The translations under genes and the position numbers were made by a program. Positions 58,884 through 64,000 of a stretch of DNA of 64,000 nt are shown piece by piece; positions within the stretch are counted from its first letter, which is position 1, and every line of letters begins with the position of its first letter. This DNA comes from Acidobacteriota bacterium (lineage in GTDB: Bacteria > Acidobacteriota > Aminicenantia > Aminicenantales > Saccharicenantaceae): the NCBI GenBank assembly GCA_022711665.1, contig JAKLEN010000003.1, positions 248,001-312,000 of the forward strand, written 5' to 3'. Under the pieces are notes generated by a model. That model did no database searches and was not told the origin of the DNA. It saw nothing but the letters and a program-made list of their open reading frames with translations.

Positions 58884-60197
58884 CTACTTCTTCTCGACCT
58901 TCTTCTCGGCCGCCGCCTTCTCCTTTTCCAGCCCGGGCTCGGCCTTGCGGAAGGTCTCGACCTTCTTCCCGTATTCCTCGACCTCGGCCTTGACCTGCTC
59001 GAGCTTCTTTTCGAGATCGGCCCTTTTCGCCGCGTCGCTCTCCTTCTTCAGAGCGAACTCGATCTTCTTCATCATGAGCATCCGCTCTTTCCGGGCCAGC
59101 TCGAGCGACATGACCTTCTGCTCCTTCAGCTTGGCCAGGATCTGTTCCTTCGCCGCGGCGTCCGGCGCCTCCTCGAGCTTGGCCTTGAGCCGGGCGATGG
59201 CCTCCTGGTTCTGCTGCTTCATCTGCTCGAGCTTGAGGAACTTCTCCTTGAGGGCCTTGGCCATCTCCTCCTCGGACGGATCCTGGGAGGACGGTACCGC
59301 AGCCGGCCGGGCCGCGGTCACGGCCGGCCCCCCCTTGACGACCGTCCGGGCCTCGGCGAAAACCAGGACGAGGGCCGCGGCCAGCGGCAGGGCGAGCAGG
59401 GGCTTCCACCGCGCCAATCCTTTTGTCTCGTGCCTCGAAAGCATGACGATCCTCCTTTTGATCTGGGATGTCCGGAAGCCGCTCGCGAGTTCGAGCAGCT
59501 CTCCGCCCACGTGCTGCTCGACGATAAGCAGCTGATACCGGGCGAGACTGCAGCCCTGCGCTACGACTGCTCGGTCCGCCAGGTATTCGTGGGTTTCGCG
59601 CAGCGATCTTCTGTATGGCCATACAAAAGGATTGCACCACTGGATGACGGTCAGAAGCTCCGAAAAGATGATGTCGACGGAGTGGAGCTGGCGGACGTGG
59701 GCCAGCTCGTGGGCCAGGACCCGGTCGACGTCCCCCTCCGGGAGCCTCGACTTGTTGAGGAAGACGAAGTTGAAGAACGAGAAGGATTCGCCCGGATGGC
59801 CGCAAAGGACGATCCGCAGGCCGCGCTGGCGCACGCAGCCGCAGCGGCCGACGAGCAGGGCGAGCCGGCCCAGGCGGACGATGAAGACGATGAGCAGCAG
59901 CCCGGCCCCCGCGGCGTAGGCGACGAGCAGGCCGTCCGCGGCGCCGCCCGCCCGCGGCGCGGCGGCGACGGCCGCCGGAGCGGCGGGAAGAGGCAGGGCC
60001 GGGGCGGCGACGATCGTTGTTAGGAACGGCGACGGCACCCGGAGGAGGGGCAAGGTCAGCGAAAGGGCCGCCGCCGCGAGTAGGAAGGCCCGGTTGAGGG
60101 CGAAGAACGTCTCCCTCCTCAGGACCAGCCAGTAGAACGCATAGAAAAGGGCCAGGCAGATCCCCGATCGGATGAGATAGAGGGAAGGGTCGGCCAT
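58884..60197 (-). CDS. M56 (BlaR1-like) membrane metalloprotease with C-terminal coiled coil
   Basis: This 437-residue protein has transmembrane helices at about 8-25, 34-55 and 88-112, then a cytoplasmic zinc-protease domain with His163-Glu164 and His167 in VLAHELAHVRQLHSVD. A further helix follows at about 267-285. Residues about 300-437 are a charged coiled coil (EEMAKALKEKFLKLEQMKQQ, LEKKLEQVKAEVEEYGKKVE) instead of the penicillin-sensor domain of BlaR1. By analogy it would sense a signal and cleave the BlaI-like repressor encoded 4 bases upstream. The signal is unknown. Confidence 0.88.
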   Translation of the reverse strand: MADPSLYLIRSGICLALFYAFYWLVLRRETFFALNRAFLLAAAALSLTLPLLRVPSPFLTTIVAAPALPLPAAPAAVAAAPRAGGAADGLLVAYAAGAGLLLIVFIVRLGRLALLVGRCGCVRQRGLRIVLCGHPGESFSFFNFVFLNKSRLPEGDVDRVLAHELAHVRQLHSVDIIFSELLTVIQWCNPFVWPYRRSLRETHEYLADRAVVAQGCSLARYQLLIVEQHVGGELLELASGFRTSQIKRRIVMLSRHETKGLARWKPLLALPLAAALVLVFAEARTVVKGGPAVTAARPAAVPSSQDPSEEEMAKALKEKFLKLEQMKQQNQEAIARLKAKLEEAPDAAAKEQILAKLKEQKVMSLELARKERMLMMKKIEFALKKESDAAKRADLEKKLEQVKAEVEEYGKKVETFRKAEPGLEKEKAAAEKKVEKK

Positions 60198-60201
60198 CTT
60201 T

Positions 60202-60576
60202 TTACGCCTTCTGTTTTTTGATCTCCTCGCGGAGCGCGGTCAGGATCTCCTCGAGCTCGGATACGGTCAGGCTCCTGTCCCGGGCGAAGAAGGACACCAG
60301 CTCCTGGTAGGAGTCGTCGAAGTAGTCCCTGACGAAATGCCTGAGAAACGCCTGTGTATAGTCTTCCTTGGCGATGATCGGCCGGTAGAGATGGGTCTTG
60401 CCGAAGGCCTCGTGGTCGACGAACCCTTTCTTCTCCAGGATGCGCACGATCGTCGAGACCGTGTTGTAGGCGGGCTTGGGGGAGGGCAGGCGTTCGATGA
60501 TGTCCCTGACGTAAGCCTTCTGCAGGGCCCATAGGACGTGCATGATCTGTTCCTCGGCTCGGGTGAGTTCTTTCAT
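60202..60576 (-). CDS. BlaI/MecI-family transcriptional repressor
   Basis: This 124-residue winged-helix repressor shows the family opening LTRAEEQIMHVLWALQKAYV, then SPKPAYNTVSTIVRILEKKG, which is the recognition-helix region, and a dimerisation tail. It is predicted to bind the two palindromes in its own promoter and to be inactivated by the M56 protease that follows. The predicted transcription start is only a few bases before the ATG, and there is no ribosome binding site, so translation may be nearly leaderless. Confidence 0.92.
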   Translation of the reverse strand: MKELTRAEEQIMHVLWALQKAYVRDIIERLPSPKPAYNTVSTIVRILEKKGFVDHEAFGKTHLYRPIIAKEDYTQAFLRHFVRDYFDDSYQELVSFFARDRSLTVSELEEILTALREEIKKQKA

Positions 60577-60585
60577 GGCGATTTC

Positions 60586-60628
60586 AATATAGAACTAATT
60601 TGTTAGTTTGTCAACTAAAATATTAGTT
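60586..60628 (-). promoter_or_regulatory. BlaI-controlled promoter with two operators
   Basis: On the minus strand a perfect TTGACA (60614-60609), 17-base spacer and TATATT (60591-60586) form a near-consensus promoter. Two 16-bp palindromes of the form AACTAA-N4-TTAGTT lie at 60593-60608, filling the spacer, and 60613-60628, overlapping the -35 box. They are spaced exactly 20 bp apart. This is the arrangement expected for an autoregulated BlaI-type repressor. The region is a clear AT-rich island in GC-rich DNA. Confidence 0.75.
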
Positions 60629-60850
60629 AATAGCGGTTCAAGACCCGAGGTCCATCCTGCGCGGCCGGGCCAGGGAGCGCGGTGCGAAACATCCGACATC
60701 AGGCGGCAAGGACCACAGGCCGCCGAAAAAAGTAAGAAATAATCAATGTTTTCGCCATGGACACCCGGCCCCTCCGGGCCCTATTCATTGGCTGTCGGGG
60801 CGCTCGAAGCGCCGGCCGACCAGTTATTCAGAATCCATCAAGGAGGAACG

Positions 60851-62521
60851 ATGTCCATTGGCGGAGGGAAAAGGCGAAGGGTGCGGGGCCTGGCCCGGCT
60901 GATCCCGGTCGCGTTCGCCGTCGTCGCCGCGTTCCTGGCGGCGGCTCCGAAGGCGCCCGCTCAGCCGCTCCAGATCACCCTGCTGCATGTCAACGACACG
61001 CACTCGCATCTCGAGCCCTGGGGGCCCAAGGATCCGTCCCTGAACGGGACCCTGGGCGGGCTGGCCAAGGCGGCCACCCTGGTGACCGAGGCCAAGGCCC
61101 TGGATCCGAACGCGATCTTCGTCCTCGCGGGAGATTTCACGGAGGGCGACCTCTTTTTCAACGAGTACCTGGGCGTGCCCGAGCTCCAGATGCTGCAGTC
61201 GCTGGGGCTCGACGCCCTCGTCCTCGGCAACCATGATCTCCGGTTCGGGCCGGGGTCCCTGGCGACCGTCCTCCAGAATGCCTGGCCGGGCGGGGGCGTG
61301 CCCATCCTCGGGACGAACCTCGAGATCCCGGCGGATAACCCGCTCTTGCCCTGGGTCAGCTCCACCCTGGTCAAGGAGGTCAACGGCGTGAAGGTGGGGT
61401 TGTTCGGCCTGACGGTGCCGGACGGCGCTATGGCGAATCCCGCCCCGGTCGTGATCCTTTCCGATCTCCCGGCCGTCGCCCAGGCGGCCGTCGAGACGCT
61501 CCGGGGAGGGGGAGCCCGGGTCGTGATCTGCGTCTCCCATTTCGGCATGGACGCCGCGCGCGGGCTGGCCGGGAGCGTCCCGGGCATCGACGTCATCGTC
61601 AACGGCCACGACAACGCGGTGCTGAAGCAGCCGGAACCCGTCCTGCGGCCGGACGGCGGGACGACGCTCATCGTTTCGGCGGGCAACTTCTATCGCTGGG
61701 TCGGCCGCCTGCGGCTGTCGGTCTCCGGCGGCCAGGTCGGCCTGGCCGGCTACGACCTCCTCAGCGCGGACGCGATGACGCCGCCGGCCCCCGCGTTCCA
61801 GGCCCCGATCGAGAGCTTGAAGGCGGGGATCGCCGCGATCTACGGCGACGTCTATCACCAGGCGCTGGCTTGGACGCAGCATGAAATCGGGATGGATTGG
61901 AACCTCCGCTGCGCCCGGCGCGACACCCCGCTCGGCGACCTGTTCACCGACGCGTACCGGGCCTGGACGGACACCGACATCGCCATCGAGCCGTTCGCCT
62001 ATATGGGCGATCCGCTGCCGAAGGGCTGGATCGTCGGGGCCGACGTCTTCCGGGCGATGAGCTACGGCAACCTCAAGACCAGGCCGTCCGGGCAGCCCTA
62101 CATCCGGCCCTGGCGGCTGGTCACGTTCCTCGCGGCCGGAAGCGAGATCCTGGGCGCGCTCGAGAAGACGATCTACATGGGCGGCGACTACTTTCCCCAG
62201 GTCTCCGGCATGCGCTTCTGCTACGACTCGACCGCGCCGCCGCTGCACAGGATCCTCCCCGATACCGTACACGTGGGCCGGTCTAGGATAGTCACGGACC
62301 AGCTCTACAGCGTGACCGTCACGGAGCAGATCTACCTGGCCCTGGTCTATGTGCTGGGGATGACGGTGCAGGACGTCCGGACGCTGCCCGATTTCGCGTT
62401 CAGCGCCGCGTGCTCCTACATCGCCCAGCGCGGCAAGCTCGCCGGGTGGGGGTCGAATCGCATCCTCGACGTCGCAGAGATCCCCCTGGTCAAGAAGCCC
62501 GGACCCCGCAAACGCCGCTGA
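60851..62521 (+). CDS. Secreted 5'-nucleotidase/metallophosphatase family protein
   Basis: This 556-residue exported protein has a signal peptide (VAFAVVAAFLAAAPKAPAQ). The metallophosphatase domain has LLHVNDTHSHLEPWGPKDP, LAGDFTEGDLFF, LVLGNHDLRFGPGSL, and CVSHFGMDAARG with IVNGHDN, giving the metal-binding Asp, His and Asn residues. The C-terminal 5'-nucleotidase domain starts about residue 350 (NLRCARRDTPLGDLFTDAYR). It would hydrolyse external nucleotides or related phosphate esters. AGGAGG precedes the ATG at 60851. About 220 bases separate it from the BlaI operators, so control by BlaI is possible but unproven. Confidence 0.9.
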   Translation: MSIGGGKRRRVRGLARLIPVAFAVVAAFLAAAPKAPAQPLQITLLHVNDTHSHLEPWGPKDPSLNGTLGGLAKAATLVTEAKALDPNAIFVLAGDFTEGDLFFNEYLGVPELQMLQSLGLDALVLGNHDLRFGPGSLATVLQNAWPGGGVPILGTNLEIPADNPLLPWVSSTLVKEVNGVKVGLFGLTVPDGAMANPAPVVILSDLPAVAQAAVETLRGGGARVVICVSHFGMDAARGLAGSVPGIDVIVNGHDNAVLKQPEPVLRPDGGTTLIVSAGNFYRWVGRLRLSVSGGQVGLAGYDLLSADAMTPPAPAFQAPIESLKAGIAAIYGDVYHQALAWTQHEIGMDWNLRCARRDTPLGDLFTDAYRAWTDTDIAIEPFAYMGDPLPKGWIVGADVFRAMSYGNLKTRPSGQPYIRPWRLVTFLAAGSEILGALEKTIYMGGDYFPQVSGMRFCYDSTAPPLHRILPDTVHVGRSRIVTDQLYSVTVTEQIYLALVYVLGMTVQDVRTLPDFAFSAACSYIAQRGKLAGWGSNRILDVAEIPLVKKPGPRKRR

Positions 62522-62535
62522 TCCGCCGGCCGGGA

Positions 62536-62557
62536 CCGGGAGCCCCGCGGCTCCCGG
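62536..62557. terminator. GC hairpin after the nucleotidase gene
   Basis: CCGGGAGCC, a CCGC loop and GGCTCCCGG form a 9-bp hairpin 15 bases after the stop at 62521. No T-run follows, so the terminator call is weak. Confidence 0.4.
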
Positions 62558-62634
62558 CCCCGGGCCGATCCGATAACCGGTTCCTGACGCCGCCGCGGGG
62601 ACGATCGCCCCTTTTCCGGCCGGGGCCCCGCCTT

Positions 62635-62664
62635 TTGACTTTGTCCTCCGTTTCGCGCTATCTT
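62635..62664 (+). promoter_or_regulatory. Sigma70-type promoter for the second Oar-like receptor
   Basis: TTGACT (62635-62640), an 18-base spacer and TATCTT (62659-62664) precede the ATG at 62738 by 73 bases. Confidence 0.45.
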
Positions 62665-62737
62665 CCCGATCACAAGCACATAGGGAACCACGGACCGGGT
62701 GCCGCTCCCATTGCCTTTCCGGCGACGGAGGTCCGAC

Positions 62738-64000
62738 ATGAAGAGCTCGACGAGAATCCTCGTCTCCTCCCTGATCCTTTTATTGTTCTTCGGGGCCTTG
62801 TCCGCCCAGCAGACGGGCGAGATCCGGGGCAAGGTCGCCGACGAGGCCGGGGAAGCCCTGCCGGGCGTCTCGATCACGGCCAGGAGCCCGAGCCTTCAGG
62901 GCGCGCGGACGGCCCTGTCCGACAAGAGCGGGAGCTTCCGGCTGCCGTTGCTGCCCGTGGGCGCCTACGCCCTGACGTTCGAGCTGGCGGGGTTCGAGAA
63001 GCTGACGATGACAGGGAATAGCGTCCGCCTGGGACTCGCGCTCAGCCTGACCGTCGTTCTCAGGCCCTCGACGGTCCGCGAGGAGGTCACGGTCGTGGCC
63101 TCGAATCCGCTCATCGACGCGACCCTGGCCGATGTGAGCCAGCGGCTGAACAGCGGCGACCTGGCCCTCGCGCCGACCCAGGCCCGGACGATCGCCGAGA
63201 TCGTCGATCTGACCCCCGGCGTCACCGGGGTGAGAACGAACACCGTCACCGGAGGGGCCGATCAGAACTGGATCACGGACTTGACGGCGGAATCCGGGCT
63301 GCCCGGTTTCCGGGGCGCGGGCAACGGGGCGAACAACTGGTTCGTGGACGGCCTGTCGACGAAAGGGGTGGCCTACGGCGACCCGGGCGTCCGTCTCAAC
63401 TTCGACGCCTGGGACGAAGTTCAGATCGTCTCCGACGGGTTCTCGCCCCTCTGGGGGCAGGGCGTCGGCGGCTTCATCAACATCGTCACGAGATCGGGCG
63501 GCAACGCCTTCCACGGCGAGCTCGGCGGGCTCATCCAGGGGGCGGGCCTGCGGGCCCGCCGAAAAGAGCAGATGTCGGCCGTCTCCGTCCCGGAGGCGTC
63601 GCGGGGACAGTACTACGCGAACCTGGGCGGCCCGATCGTCAAGGACAAGCTCTGGTTCTTCGTCTCCGACGACTTCTTCGCCAACACCGACAGGACCCGC
63701 GAGCAGACCCTCGTCTGGCTGACGGTCCCGGATGGGAAACGGCGCGCCTCCACGAACAACCTCCTCGGGAAGATCACCCTGACGCCGCGCCAGGGTCAGA
63801 CGGTGTCCCTGAGCGGAACAATTGACGAGTTCCTGGACCAGTCGGGGGGGATCGGCGTTCCGGAGACCTATACCCGGCCGGACTATTCCCGCCATTCGTA
63901 CCGTCTCAATTATCGGGCGATCCTGTCGCCGAACGCGTTCCTGACCGCCGCCTGGGGACAGAACAGGAACTCGTTCGGGATCCAGCCTCTGAGCGGCGAC
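62738..64000 (+). CDS. Oar-like TonB-dependent receptor, N-terminal part (runs off the right edge)
   Basis: The first 421 residues of an outer-membrane receptor are visible and the frame stays open to the last base. It has a signal peptide (ILVSSLILLLFFGALSAQ), a carboxypeptidase-regulatory domain at about 24-110 (GEIRGKVADEAGEALPGVSI, ending REEVTVVA), and a plug domain with NNWFVDGLSTKGVAYGDPGV and GGFINIVTRSGGNAFHGELG. The barrel begins near residue 285. GGAG precedes the ATG at 62738. It is a paralogue in architecture of the receptor at 49188-52394, but the plug sequences differ clearly. Confidence 0.88.
   Translation, partial: MKSSTRILVSSLILLLFFGALSAQQTGEIRGKVADEAGEALPGVSITARSPSLQGARTALSDKSGSFRLPLLPVGAYALTFELAGFEKLTMTGNSVRLGLALSLTVVLRPSTVREEVTVVASNPLIDATLADVSQRLNSGDLALAPTQARTIAEIVDLTPGVTGVRTNTVTGGADQNWITDLTAESGLPGFRGAGNGANNWFVDGLSTKGVAYGDPGVRLNFDAWDEVQIVSDGFSPLWGQGVGGFINIVTRSGGNAFHGELGGLIQGAGLRARRKEQMSAVSVPEASRGQYYANLGGPIVKDKLWFFVSDDFFANTDRTREQTLVWLTVPDGKRRASTNNLLGKITLTPRQGQTVSLSGTIDEFLDQSGGIGVPETYTRPDYSRHSYRLNYRAILSPNAFLTAAWGQNRNSFGIQPLSGD

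Overview
The window is a high-GC (roughly two-thirds G+C), gene-dense stretch of a Gram-negative bacterial chromosome. The best guess is an Acidobacteriota-related lineage, possibly Candidatus Aminicenantes. The guess rests on a VWFA-related protein of the acidobacterial type, two large Oar-like TonB-dependent receptors with an N-terminal carboxypeptidase-regulatory domain, many secreted lipoproteins and propeller proteins, and a bacterial copy of the archaeal-type GatD/GatE pair. Taxonomy cannot be proved from the window alone.

Layout. 1-5 kb: an AT-rich gene end, small membrane proteins, then the most interesting locus, a compact ribosomal-peptide operon at 1667-4931. It holds two precursors, each with a twin-arginine-like leader and a 15-cysteine CXXX-repeat core, a radical SAM/SPASM maturase, a SPASM-type partner without the radical SAM cysteines, and a small accessory protein. 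5-12 kb: secreted hypothetical proteins, a DUF4139 protein with an inserted carboxypeptidase-regulatory domain, a serpin and fructose-bisphosphate aldolase. 12-22 kb: a secreted alpha/alpha-barrel protein with a LarA-type racemase, a peptide transporter/Xaa-Pro peptidase operon, a rhamnose symporter, and a sialidase-like propeller fused to a cyclophilin. 22-35 kb: a polyamine-type ABC transporter (potABC plus potD), the VWFA protein, an amino-acid permease, a TRAP transporter (TatT, DctP, fused DctQM) and a PAS protein. 35-43 kb: secreted propellers, an alpha/beta hydrolase with a repeat tail and a GH123-like glycosidase. 43-57 kb: membrane pyrophosphatase, gatE-gatD, an Oar-like receptor, recO, a RodZ-like protein, ftsX-ftsE and mutM. 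57-64 kb: tRNA-Arg(CCT) overlapping the end of a PAS/HD-GYP gene, a BlaI/M56 regulatory pair with a readable promoter and operators, a 5'-nucleotidase and the start of a second Oar-like receptor.

Taken together the genes suggest a heterotroph living on peptides, amino acids and glycan fragments: peptide, amino-acid, polyamine and organic-acid uptake, outer-membrane receptors, secreted glycosidase-like proteins and a proton-pumping pyrophosphatase.

A second theme is dispersed palindromes. At least three sequence families (GGGGACACAATAC, GAAGGGGTCAAACC and CGGGGACGTTTCCG types) sit directly against, or supply, the stop codons of flanking genes. In two places they appear to have rewritten a protein terminus.
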